From: Sphingomonas sp. PP-CE-3A-406
GTDB lineage: Bacteria; Pseudomonadota; Alphaproteobacteria; Sphingomonadales; Sphingomonadaceae
Direction: 5' to 3'
Length of the DNA stretch: 64,000 bases
Assembly (NCBI RefSeq): GCF_003688625.1
Contig: NZ_RCWY01000001.1
Span: 124,001 to 188,000 of the forward strand
Below, piece after piece: positions 1 to 8,749 of the stretch. The notes beneath the pieces are model-generated. The model was not told where the DNA came from and made no database searches. It was given only the letters and a program-made list of their open reading frames with translations. Position numbers and translations under genes: made by a program. Every line of letters begins with the position of its first letter. Within the stretch, counting starts at the first letter, position 1.

Positions 1-2508
1 GTCACCGCCCTGAGCGATCGTGCGTTCCGCGTCCGTGTCGCACCCGTGGGAGCGCCGCCGGCCGTGCCAGGCGAAATGCTGGCGCCCATCGCGAAGCCGC
101 CGATCCTCAAGAGGACAAGGGAGGGCCGCCGAACGCGGCTGACGCTCCCGCAGGCACAATGCGTATGGGATGAAGCGACCGGATGCCTGTCATTCCATGA
201 CGGCGCCGGCAACCTGCTCCTCAGCGAAACCTCTGGATCGCGCCATGTCGCGCAATCGACGATCGGAAACGAGCCGACCCTGGCCGTAGCGCAAGGCTTC
301 GCCAGCCCGGCCGACGAACGCCTCTTCGGCACGGGCTGCTTTCAGGACGGCCATCTCGATATTCGGGGCCTGCCGCGACGCCTGACGCAGGTGAACACGC
401 AGATCAGTCAGCCGTTCGTGCTGTCGAGCAAAGGCTATGGCCTGCTGTGGCATAATCCCGGGATGGCGGAGCTGAACCAGCCGGACCGGCCTATCGTGCT
501 AACCCGGCAGGCGGCAGCGGGCGACGCGCGCATGGCCGATGTCACCACATCCACCGGTAATGCCCGCGTCGAGCGCCGCGATGCCGTGTTCACGGGCACG
601 TTCACGGTCCCGCAGGGCGCGCGCTATGCGTTCCTGCTCGATCTCGGTCGCAGGATGTCGTCGCGCCATTATGTCGAGATCGACGGCAAGCCCATGACGG
701 ATCACACCAATCTATGGCTGCCGCCGACCGCCAGCTTCATCGGCGAGCTCGCCGCCGGAGAGCACAGCGTGCTGGTGCGGGCGGGTGACGAGGACATGCC
801 GGTGCTCCACTTCGCACCGGTCGAAGATCGCACGACCTGGTCGTCGCCCGTATCCGAAGGGATCGATTATGTCGTGATCGCCGGGCCGAACGCGGCGGAC
901 GTCATGGCCGGCTATCACGCGTTGCTGGGGCCGCAGCCGATGATGCCGCTATGGGCGCTCGGCTACATCCATTGCCGCGAGCGGTTTCACTCGTCGGACG
1001 AGATCATGGCGACGGCACGCGAATTTCGCGCGCGAAAACTTCCTTGCGACATGATGGTGCAGGATTGGCAATATTGGGGACAATACGGCTGGAACGCCAT
1101 GCGTTTCGACGAGGAGCATTATCCCGACCCCGCAGGCCTCGTTCGCGATCTGCATGCGACGGACATGCGCCTGATGCTGTCGGTCTGGTCCAAGGTCGGC
1201 AAGGAAACGGCGCTGGGCAAGGACGTAGCCGCGAAGGGCTTCTACATTCCGGGCACCGAGTGGATCGATTTCTTCAATCCGGTCGCCGCGCGCTTTTATG
1301 CCCGGCAGCAGAACCAGAAGCTCGCCTCGCTCGGTATCGACGCTTGGTGGCAGGACGCGACAGAGCCAGAGAATGACGATCTCGTCGGACGGCCGATCTA
1401 TGCGGCACCGGGCAGGACCCAGCCCGGCGAGAAGCGCCGTAACCTCTATCCGCTGCAAGTCAGCCGAACGGTGTATGAGGAGCAGCGGCGCGCCTATCCG
1501 GACAAACGAGTGATGATCCTCACCCGATCGGCCGCACCGGGCCAGCAACGCTATGGTGCCGCGACATGGTCGGGTGACATCGGCCACGACTGGGAGACGC
1601 TTAAACGGCAGATCCCGGCCGGACTCAACATGGCGGCGGCGGGCCAAGCTTGGTGGACCGTCGATGCAGGCGGCTTCTTCCGGCCGGGCAAGGGGCAATA
1701 TACGGACCCTGCCTATCAGGAACGGTTCCTCCGCTGGTTCCAGTTCGCGACGTTCCTGCCGTTGACGCGCGTCCACGGCTACATGACCGATACCGAGTTC
1801 TGGCGATATGGTGAGACGGTGGAGCGCATCGCCCGCTTGTACCTCGAACTCCGCTATCGCTTGCTGCCCTACACCTATGCTCTGGCAGCCGAGGCGTCGG
1901 CGGCTGGCATGCCGCTCATCCGACCGCTGGTGTTCGACTTTTCACACGACCCGAAGGCGCTCGATCAGGTTCATGCGTACATGTTCGGTAGCGCGATTCA
2001 TGTCGCGCCGGTGCTGGCGGCCGGCGTGAGGACCTGGGACGTCTACTTGCCGGTTTCGGAGGGCGGCTGGCACGATTTCTGGACAGGCGAGCATCGTGAG
2101 GGTGGGCGGACGCACACCGTTCCGGTGACATTGGACCATATTCCGCTTCACGTGCGGGCGGGTAGCATTTTGCCGCTGGGGCCGGTTGGCCAGTCGACGG
2201 CCGGGCTGCTTGGCGGGGCGCTCGATCTCCTGGTTTATCCGGGTCGGAACGGCACCGCGTCGTTGTACGAGGATGACGGGCTTACCTATCGCTACGAGCA
2301 AGGCGCCGCGGCGCGGACGCCGCTGGAGTGGAAGCAGGCAACGGGTGTGCTCACCTTGGGGGCGCGGCGGGGCACGTATCACGGCATGACGAACAGTCGG
2401 GTGATCCGCGCTCACCTGATGCGCCCTGGGATCTCTGCGCTGTCAGTAAGCCCGGGCGTGGCAGTCGATTATGCCGGACGGGCTGAGCAAATGATCCTTG
2501 GCGCTTAG
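1..2508 (+). CDS. GH31 family alpha-glycosidase (probable alpha-xylosidase), 5' end outside the window
   Basis: This is an exo-acting glycoside hydrolase that removes terminal alpha-linked sugars, most likely alpha-xylose from xyloglucan-type side chains. The reading frame is open from base 1, so the GTG at 46 is probably internal and the true start lies upstream. Numbered from 46, an insert near residues 175-255 looks like a PA14 carbohydrate-binding domain, which is common in alpha-xylosidases of this family. The TIM barrel carries WWQDATEPE with the nucleophile Asp near residue 437, and WSGDIGHDW with the acid/base Asp near 511. A beta-sandwich C-terminus follows. The next gene, a GH43 protein on the same strand, supports a plant polysaccharide role. 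Substrate specificity is inferred; alpha-glucosidase activity is the alternative. Confidence 0.88.
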   Translation, partial: VTALSDRAFRVRVAPVGAPPAVPGEMLAPIAKPPILKRTREGRRTRLTLPQAQCVWDEATGCLSFHDGAGNLLLSETSGSRHVAQSTIGNEPTLAVAQGFASPADERLFGTGCFQDGHLDIRGLPRRLTQVNTQISQPFVLSSKGYGLLWHNPGMAELNQPDRPIVLTRQAAAGDARMADVTTSTGNARVERRDAVFTGTFTVPQGARYAFLLDLGRRMSSRHYVEIDGKPMTDHTNLWLPPTASFIGELAAGEHSVLVRAGDEDMPVLHFAPVEDRTTWSSPVSEGIDYVVIAGPNAADVMAGYHALLGPQPMMPLWALGYIHCRERFHSSDEIMATAREFRARKLPCDMMVQDWQYWGQYGWNAMRFDEEHYPDPAGLVRDLHATDMRLMLSVWSKVGKETALGKDVAAKGFYIPGTEWIDFFNPVAARFYARQQNQKLASLGIDAWWQDATEPENDDLVGRPIYAAPGRTQPGEKRRNLYPLQVSRTVYEEQRRAYPDKRVMILTRSAAPGQQRYGAATWSGDIGHDWETLKRQIPAGLNMAAAGQAWWTVDAGGFFRPGKGQYTDPAYQERFLRWFQFATFLPLTRVHGYMTDTEFWRYGETVERIARLYLELRYRLLPYTYALAAEASAAGMPLIRPLVFDFSHDPKALDQVHAYMFGSAIHVAPVLAAGVRTWDVYLPVSEGGWHDFWTGEHREGGRTHTVPVTLDHIPLHVRAGSILPLGPVGQSTAGLLGGALDLLVYPGRNGTASLYEDDGLTYRYEQGAAARTPLEWKQATGVLTLGARRGTYHGMTNSRVIRAHLMRPGISALSVSPGVAVDYAGRAEQMILGA

Positions 2509-2902
2509 GCTATCATGAGAACCGGTTTGTTTCACAGGGTCCGCCCCTTTCTGCGGGATCTGGTCGTCGCAATGACTGCTAATGGCTGGACAACCTCGCC
2601 GGGAACGGTTGTCGGTCGGGAGGCGGCGGCTGATTAGAAGTACACGAGGCCCATGCTGCGCGCCCGGCCTTCCACAAGTCGAGATATTCACCCAATTCAA
2701 CCAAGCTTCTCTTGCTGCAATAGGCCGAGGAGCGACGCTCCTCACTTCGGCTTTAGTGAAGCAGGGGACAGGACGGGAACGCGCCACCACGGCAAGGACG
2801 ATGCTTTCCGATTAACCTTGCGGCCGGTTAATTGTCGGACATATTATGGTTGGTAAGGGAACCTGCAAACTCGCCGGCCCGGTGGTGATTGGGGGGACCC
2901 GA
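2509..2902. other. Intergenic region between GH31 and GH43 genes
   Basis: This 394-base gap has no convincing gene. Short open frames on both strands lack family resemblance and ribosome binding sites. The only clear structure is the inverted repeat at 2727-2743. The promoter of the GH43 gene probably lies in the last 100 bases, but no canonical -35/-10 pair stands out. Confidence 0.5.
2727..2743. repeat. Perfect inverted repeat, possible terminator of the GH31 gene
   Basis: GAGGAGCG and CGCTCCTC flank a single A, giving an 8-bp perfect dyad about 220 bases after the GH31 stop. The bases that follow (ACTTCGGCTTTAG) contain only a weak T-run, so it may be a poor terminator or a dimeric protein-binding site. 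Confidence 0.4.
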
Positions 2903-5900
2903 ATGAATCAGGCACTTCGTTTCTTACTGCTCATGATTGCGGGTACTCCCCTGATCGGCGCCGCGCTCGCCCCGCTGCCGCCGCTATCGGCCTATGTCTT
3001 CGTCTACTTCACCGGCAATACGATCGACGGCGAGAAGCTGCGCTTCGCGATCTCCGATGGCAACAATGCCTTGCAGTGGAAGACGTTGAACGATGCCCAG
3101 CCGATCCTCGAATCGACCAAGGGCACACGGGGCCTGCGCGACCCGTTCATCATGCGCTCGGCAGAGGGTGACCGATTCTTCCTGCTCGCTACCGATCTTT
3201 CGACCGGCCGCACCGGCTGGGGCGGGGCGACCAACCACGGCAGCCGCCATCTGGAAATCTGGGAAACGACCGACCTGATCCACTGGGGCAAGCAGCGCCA
3301 CGTTCGCGTGAACGTGCCTGCCGCGGGCATGACCTGGGCGCCCGAGGCCACCTATGATCCCACCATTGGCGCCTACGTCGTCTATTGGACGTCGACGCTC
3401 TATAAGGATGCAGCGCACAAGCGCGAGGACGGCAACGGGCCGCAGATCCTGACTGCGATGACCCGGGATTTTAGAACGTTCACCGCCCCGAAGCCGTGGT
3501 TCAAGGCCGCCGACGTTCCGGGAGCGGTCAAGGCGAAGGGCATGATCGACGCTACCGTCATGAAAGTTGGCGATCAATATTATCGCTTCACCAAAGTCAG
3601 CGACGCCAGCGGCTGCCAGTCGAGCGATATCCTGGCTCAGGTCTCCCCATCGCTGCGCGCGTCCGGTGCCTCGGGCGCGTGGAAGATCGTCGACCGCTGC
3701 GTCGGCCGGCGCTCCGGCACACCGGAGGTGGAGGGGCCGAGCGCGTTCGTCGCCAATCCGGGTGACACCAGCGGATTCAAATACTTCTTGTGGGTCGATG
3801 ACTATGGTGGCGTCGGCTACATTCCGCTGGCGACGAATGATCTCAGCGGCAAGATCGCCTGGACTTACCCGCGCGCGTTCAGCCTGCCGGCATCGCCGCG
3901 GCACGGTACGGTCATGGCGATCACCGCGTCGGAACGCGATAGGCTCGTCGCGCACTGGAACCGCCCCGCGCCCGCGCCCGCGCCCGCCGCCGATAGCTGG
4001 GTGGTTCCTCCCGTGCTGGCATCCGGTACGCGCCTGCCGGTACCAGACGGCCATCTCGTCACATGGCGCGTCGACGGTCGCGCGCTGCCCGACGGTGTTC
4101 TCCTCAACCGTGACGCGATGGCGCGCGTCGTCCATCTTGACGGAACCCTGAAGCGTTTGGACGGAACGACGCTCGCCAAGTACTTCACCGTCCGCCTGCT
4201 CGGCACTGCGTCGCGCCGCCTCAAGTCCTATGCGCGCGTTCCAACGACCGCGCACGACGCGAACCAGTCGACCGTGGCACGGAGCGTTCACCTCGCGCTT
4301 ACCGGCACTGACGGCGGCACCGTCCCTCTGAACGACGATTACGGCGTCCTATTCGCGCGCGGCAAGTATGTTGGGGTGGATCGCGTCGCGCTACGCGGGG
4401 TTGCCGACCCGTCGTTGTTCTACTTCGTCGACGGGGCGCTCGGCGTTATCGCGACGCGTGTCGACATGGCCGGCACGCCAGACCCCGATCCTACCGCGAC
4501 GATCGTCTTCCGCAGCGGTTTGAAGCACCCGGGCGACTTCGTCGAACTGGGCTCTCTTGACCTGCACACCGCCGACGGCGTCGCGAAGCCGCACGCGCGC
4601 TACGATTCCGCCGCCCGCCGCTACGTCCTGTCGTGGACCGATCGCTTCGGGCAGCCGCGCTGGACGACAGCCGCCGATCTGACGCGCACCGAATGGCGCG
4701 ATACGCCCTTCGAGCCTGGCGGTCGTCGCCAGCAGATCGTCTCTGCCGGCAACGTCGGCGACGCCCGCAACGGCCGCATCGTTACCACCGACGACGATAC
4801 GCTCCCGATCGACGCCACCCTAGCCACCGTGCTCACCCAACGCTTTGGCCGCACCGTCAACACCACCGCCGCGGTGGCGCCGCAGGTGATCGCCGCTCAC
4901 CAAGCCGCTACGCTGCGCGACGCACGTGTGACTCTTGGGTATTCGGACGGCTCCACTGCCACCCGCGCCGTCGACTGGGACGCCGCCGATCTCGCGCGCC
5001 TTACCCATCGAGGCCGCTACGTCGTCCACGGCACCGTCCGTCAGCGCAGCTATCCGACAATCTTCGCCTATAATCGCGCCGACCCCGATATCTATTGCTG
5101 GGAGCACAATGGCCAAGTCCGCTACCTCTTCGTCGCGACCGACGACACGAACAACGACAATGTCGGCTCCGCGCACCTGCCCATCCGGGTCGCCGGCACG
5201 ATCGCTGACCTCGCCGACGACAATGGCGGCCGCGCGCGCGAGGTCGACTTGCTCAACCGCCGCACCCGCCGCGACCGCACCGCGGAGGGCCGCGTCATCG
5301 CCGGCTGCTATTGGGCGCCGGAGCTGCACGAGATTGGCGGCAAGCTTTCGATCCTGTTTGCGCCCTGCTTCAACCCGACGGACACGACGGCGAACGAGGG
5401 CGGTGCATGGTTCACGGTCGAATCGCACATCATGCAACTGCGCGACGATGGCGACCCCGCCAACCCTGCCGACTGGTCGAGACCAGCGGCGATCCGCAAG
5501 GCCGACGGCGCACCGCTCGGCCGCGCCGAGATGCCGAGCAACATCAGTCTCGATATGTCCTATGTCGAAGTCGCTGGTCAGAGTTATTACATGTGGTCGC
5601 AACGCTATCTGCCGACCGCTGGCGCGCTGGGCGACCCGCTGACGTGGATCGCCAAGGTCGACCCTACGCATCCGACGCGCCTTGCGAGCAAACCAGCCCC
5701 GATCATCGCGCCCGAGACCTCGGTCGAAGAGAACCTTGCCGAAGGCGCGTTCGCACTCCAACACGATGGACGGCTGACGCTCGTCTATTCCAGCTCCGGT
5801 GTCAGTCCGACCTATGTCGTCAACGGCATCTCCGCGCCGCTGGACGCCGATTTGACGAGGGCGAGTTCGTGGCGCAAATGGTCGGCACCGCTCCAGAAAA

Positions 5901-6160
5901 GCGTGCCGATGCCCGCAATGGTCACCGATTATCGCCGCTACGAACAGGGGCCGGGCCACGGTGCCTTCACCACTGACGAGGACGGCAATGACCTCTACGT
6001 CTACCACAGCTGGGGCAATGGTGTCGGCGGTGACGGCCGAGACGCGCGCGTGCGCCGCACGCACTGGAGCGCGGACGGCCGACCACTGCTCGACATGACC
6101 GCCAACGAGGAAGTCGCCCCCGTCAACCGCCGCGTCACAATGAAGGTCACAATCCGCTGA
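2903..6160 (+). CDS. Secreted two-module GH43 glycoside hydrolase (arabinofuranosidase/xylosidase type)
   Basis: The protein has 1085 residues and a signal peptide (MNQALRFLLLMIAGTPLIGA, cleavage near ALA). The start at 2903 was chosen because a strong GGGGGGA ribosome site lies six bases upstream and the signal peptide follows at once; an upstream GTG-type extension has neither. A first five-bladed GH43-like module (about residues 25-330) has GLRDPFI and a later PEVEGPSAF. A linking region with a bacterial Ig-like domain (about 620-700) follows. A second GH43 module begins near 710 with NRADPDIY, then WAPELHEI and a late ENLAEGAF, matching the Asp-Asp-Glu catalytic layout. It probably releases arabinose or xylose outside the cytoplasm and works with the upstream GH31 enzyme. 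Exact substrate is not visible. Confidence 0.85.
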   Translation: MNQALRFLLLMIAGTPLIGAALAPLPPLSAYVFVYFTGNTIDGEKLRFAISDGNNALQWKTLNDAQPILESTKGTRGLRDPFIMRSAEGDRFFLLATDLSTGRTGWGGATNHGSRHLEIWETTDLIHWGKQRHVRVNVPAAGMTWAPEATYDPTIGAYVVYWTSTLYKDAAHKREDGNGPQILTAMTRDFRTFTAPKPWFKAADVPGAVKAKGMIDATVMKVGDQYYRFTKVSDASGCQSSDILAQVSPSLRASGASGAWKIVDRCVGRRSGTPEVEGPSAFVANPGDTSGFKYFLWVDDYGGVGYIPLATNDLSGKIAWTYPRAFSLPASPRHGTVMAITASERDRLVAHWNRPAPAPAPAADSWVVPPVLASGTRLPVPDGHLVTWRVDGRALPDGVLLNRDAMARVVHLDGTLKRLDGTTLAKYFTVRLLGTASRRLKSYARVPTTAHDANQSTVARSVHLALTGTDGGTVPLNDDYGVLFARGKYVGVDRVALRGVADPSLFYFVDGALGVIATRVDMAGTPDPDPTATIVFRSGLKHPGDFVELGSLDLHTADGVAKPHARYDSAARRYVLSWTDRFGQPRWTTAADLTRTEWRDTPFEPGGRRQQIVSAGNVGDARNGRIVTTDDDTLPIDATLATVLTQRFGRTVNTTAAVAPQVIAAHQAATLRDARVTLGYSDGSTATRAVDWDAADLARLTHRGRYVVHGTVRQRSYPTIFAYNRADPDIYCWEHNGQVRYLFVATDDTNNDNVGSAHLPIRVAGTIADLADDNGGRAREVDLLNRRTRRDRTAEGRVIAGCYWAPELHEIGGKLSILFAPCFNPTDTTANEGGAWFTVESHIMQLRDDGDPANPADWSRPAAIRKADGAPLGRAEMPSNISLDMSYVEVAGQSYYMWSQRYLPTAGALGDPLTWIAKVDPTHPTRLASKPAPIIAPETSVEENLAEGAFALQHDGRLTLVYSSSGVSPTYVVNGISAPLDADLTRASSWRKWSAPLQKSVPMPAMVTDYRRYEQGPGHGAFTTDEDGNDLYVYHSWGNGVGGDGRDARVRRTHWSADGRPLLDMTANEEVAPVNRRVTMKVTIR

Positions 6161-6643
6161 CGCTTGAGCGTGAATACAACGCGGCGATAACCCCGATGGC
6201 GAACCATCTCGCGGGGCCGAAAGTCGCTTGTCCGCTACCTTCCTGCTGAAGCCTAACGAACATTGGATCAACGCGTCGCTACCGGCGTGGCGATGATTAT
6301 GGCATGTCTGCCCCGTTGGCGGTGTCGCTTGCCGCTTGGGCGTACATGTGCGCATGCCGGGTTAGGATCGATGTCCGTCCGCTGTTTGTGCAGACCGCAC
6401 GGTATGCTTATCAACGCATTGGGTTGTACCTGACATTCGGAAAACGCGATCCTTTGTGGCAAAAGCAGCAGCCCCGGAATGTCGGCTATTGCCACCCGCC
6501 TTATCGATAGCCGTCCTCCGCTTTCCTGTCCTTTCAAGCCGTCCAGACAACGGATCGGTCGTCGAGCGCTACCCTCCGGCCCGACGAACGAATGGCTGAA
6601 GATGGAGGCGGGGAAGGGCCCCGAACTTCCGCTTGTGGGTCTT
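6161..6643. other. Gene-free gap between convergent genes
   Basis: About 480 bases separate the ends of the GH43 gene and the truncated hemoglobin gene. I see no gene, RNA or clear terminator. Open frames here are only extensions of antisense frames of the neighbours. Confidence 0.5.
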
Positions 6644-7114
6644 CTAACGGGTGACCACGTACGGCTTCATAGCGGCAAGCTTGCCGAGGAACGCGTTTTG
6701 AGCTGGAAACGTCACACCCTCGCTACGCATGGCGGCCTGGAGGTTTTCGACCAGCGCGTTCATGTCCTTGGCCTGGATGCCGAGGTTCCTGTGCGTGGTC
6801 GCCATGTCGCGGCCGGTGTAGTGGCAGCCGCCGTTCAACAGAACGCAGAACTGCTCCTTCAGCGTGCGGCGGAGGCGGACCATGTCCTGCCCCTTGAAGA
6901 TGTCACCGATCCGCGGATCGGCCTGGCTTGTCGTCACCAGATCGTCGACGATCCGGCCGATGCCGGCCACGCCGTGAAACGCCTCGAGCATGGCAACGCC
7001 CTTGAACGGACCGCCGCCGGCATTGGCATCGCTCATCGCATAGGGCGCGACCGGGTCCTCGCCCGGCGGCGCGGGCGCGGTCTGGAGGAGGACGAGCAAG
7101 GCGAGCACGAGCAT
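6644..7114 (-). CDS. Group 1 truncated hemoglobin with an N-terminal signal-like segment
   Basis: This 156-residue protein is a 2-over-2 globin expected to bind heme and then O2 or NO. It has the family tail pattern YTGRDM...THRNLGI, in which the His is the proximal (F8) ligand. The usual Phe-Tyr pair of helix B is replaced by Leu-Val (VDDLVTTSQADPRI), so the B10 Tyr that stabilises ligands is missing. Two Cys (FCVLLNGGCHY) are typical of a subgroup. The N-terminus MLVLALLVLLQTAPAPPGED is hydrophobic then Pro-rich, which suggests export to the periplasm, although it has no positive charge. The start is supported by GGGGACG eight bases upstream. It follows the DUF3034 gene by 12 bases, so the two are co-transcribed. 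Confidence 0.85.
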   Translation of the reverse strand: MLVLALLVLLQTAPAPPGEDPVAPYAMSDANAGGGPFKGVAMLEAFHGVAGIGRIVDDLVTTSQADPRIGDIFKGQDMVRLRRTLKEQFCVLLNGGCHYTGRDMATTHRNLGIQAKDMNALVENLQAAMRSEGVTFPAQNAFLGKLAAMKPYVVTR

Positions 7115-7126
7115 CAGAAACGTCCC

Positions 7127-8041
7127 CTAAAAGGCAGTCTGGAGCGACAGAAAGCCGCCGCGCTGGCGCTTGGCCGTCGCGATCGATCCCAGGTCGACAT
7201 AGGCTGCGGTCGCGGTCAGATTCTTGTTGATCGCATAGGCGGCATAGGCGGACTTCCAGTCATTTTCCTTGGCGAACCCGAGATTGTCGGGCTTCGACCG
7301 GTATTCGCCGCCGACGACCAAATGGCGCGAGATCTGATAGCCGAGCGTGCTCTCGACCTGGACGGTGCGAGGTGCGCCGCGATCGCCGCCGAACCCGAGC
7401 AGGCCGTTCTGGTTGGCCTTGGTGTAGCGGATCGTGGCGCCGAGCAGGATGCTCTGCCGCAGCAGGAGCTTGGTGGCAGCCACGTAGATATCGGTACCGC
7501 TGGCGTGGCGGCCACCGACCGCAGCGACGATCTGCGGATCGAGATTGTGCTTGTACTGCACGCCGATCGCGATCTGCGGCAGGTAGGTGCTGTCATAGAC
7601 GGCATCACCGGCAACCCGCAGCTTGGCACCGAACACGTCCTGGTTGAGCGTATAACCGCGCCCGATACCGAGCTTTGCACCGACGTCGCGCGTGTCGAGA
7701 TTCTGTCGGGCGTAGCTCAGTTCCAGTCGGTCGTGGACCCCGATAGCTACGCCGTGGCTTTCCCATCGATAGTCCGGCAGCAGGATAACCGAGACATGCC
7801 CGGACCCGCCGATCCCGTCGACGGTCTCGTTGCCGGCAATCAGCGCCCAGGTGGAGATCCCGCCGCCCGAACTGCCCTCGATCGTGGTAACGCCGTTGGT
7901 CAGCATCAGCTTACCGCCTGCGCGACCCTCGCGCGCTGCGGCGGGAGACGCTGTCACGACGGTGATCGCCACCACGAAGTTGGCGATGCATCCGGCGACG
8001 GTCGATGGCATGCGAATCATCCGGTATCTCATGGAGACCAT
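7127..8041 (-). CDS. DUF3034 family outer-membrane-barrel-like protein
   Basis: The protein has about 304 residues. After a hydrophobic signal region (VAGCIANFVVAITVVTASPAAA) it consists of many amphipathic beta strands and ends in a terminal Phe (SLQTAF), as in outer-membrane beta-barrels. It matches the DUF3034 family, whose function is not known. It is the first gene of a pair with the truncated hemoglobin and is divergent from the cupredoxin/GGDEF-EAL pair. Several in-frame ATGs exist (8041, 8032, 8020); none has a strong ribosome site, so the start is uncertain by a few residues. A role in moving or sensing a small ligand across the outer membrane is only an inference. Confidence 0.75.
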   Translation of the reverse strand: MVSMRYRMIRMPSTVAGCIANFVVAITVVTASPAAAREGRAGGKLMLTNGVTTIEGSSGGGISTWALIAGNETVDGIGGSGHVSVILLPDYRWESHGVAIGVHDRLELSYARQNLDTRDVGAKLGIGRGYTLNQDVFGAKLRVAGDAVYDSTYLPQIAIGVQYKHNLDPQIVAAVGGRHASGTDIYVAATKLLLRQSILLGATIRYTKANQNGLLGFGGDRGAPRTVQVESTLGYQISRHLVVGGEYRSKPDNLGFAKENDWKSAYAAYAINKNLTATAAYVDLGSIATAKRQRGGFLSLQTAF

Positions 8042-8149
8042 TGGTTAAATCTCGGTTTCCCTAGCCCGGCTTTCCACGCGGAGCCGGGGCGAAAAAGACA
8101 TGAGCGGCATTTACGGGTTGGCAATCTTCCGACCGTTAGAAGTCGCTCT

Positions 8150-8749
8150 ATGTCCGCATCCGTCCTCCGCCTGAGTTCGATGATCGTCGCGTTTGCGCTG
8201 CCCATGGCCGCGCATGCCGCCACGGTGGCGATCGATGTCCGCGGCTTCGACGGCAAGCCACTGCCGGGCGCGGTGGTCACGATCGAGACGCCCAGGGCGC
8301 CGGGGGTGACGGTGCGCGGGCCGTACATGATCGAACAGCGCGACATCGCGTTTCAGCCACACGTGCTGATCGTCCCGGTCGGCGCGACGGTCGGCTTCCC
8401 CAATCGCGACCGGGTGCGTCACCACGTCTATTCGTTTTCGAAGGTCAAGAAGTTCGACCTGAAACTCTACGGGCAGGAGGATGCGCGGACCGTCCTGTTC
8501 GACCGTCCGGGCGTGGTCCCGCTCGGCTGCAACATCCATGACTCGATGAGCGGGTTCGTGTTCGTGACTGCCACTCCGTTTGCCGCGCTGACCGACCAGG
8601 CGGGGCATGTCAGCATCACCGGCGTGCCGGCAGGGACAGGTACGGTCCGCGTCTGGCACCCCTCGATCCGCGCGCCCGGCAGCACCGCCTCGCAGCCGAT
8701 CGATGTCGCCGCCACCGGCTTTGCCACGACCTTCGTGCTGCACCGGTGA
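8150..8749 (+). CDS. Cupredoxin-like (methylamine-utilization-type) periplasmic protein
   Basis: This 199-residue exported protein has a signal peptide (VLRLSSMIVAFALPMAAHAA), then a plastocyanin-like fold. The candidate type I copper ligands are visible: His in VRHHVYSF, then Cys, His and Met in LGCNIHDSM. Proteins of this family are often annotated as methylamine utilization proteins because of similarity to amicyanin-like domains, but no methylamine genes are present here. The final part (about 150-199) resembles a carboxypeptidase-regulatory-like beta sandwich. Its stop overlaps the next start (TGATG), so it is translationally coupled to the c-di-GMP enzyme. I infer that it acts in the periplasm beside that enzyme's sensor domain. 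The longer open frame starting at 6479 is an artefact of antisense coding sequence. Confidence 0.82.
   Translation: MSASVLRLSSMIVAFALPMAAHAATVAIDVRGFDGKPLPGAVVTIETPRAPGVTVRGPYMIEQRDIAFQPHVLIVPVGATVGFPNRDRVRHHVYSFSKVKKFDLKLYGQEDARTVLFDRPGVVPLGCNIHDSMSGFVFVTATPFAALTDQAGHVSITGVPAGTGTVRVWHPSIRAPGSTASQPIDVAATGFATTFVLHR

Noticed and set aside
8065-8088. Hairpin CCCGGCT...AGCCGGG between DUF3034 and the cupredoxin gene
   Set aside because: It lies in a divergent promoter region with no upstream gene end on either strand, so a terminator makes no sense; a leader-RNA role has no further support.
6479-8749. A continuous 756-residue plus-strand frame
   Set aside because: Its first two thirds is antisense to the hemoglobin and DUF3034 genes and has no family resemblance; only the part from 8150 is a real gene.
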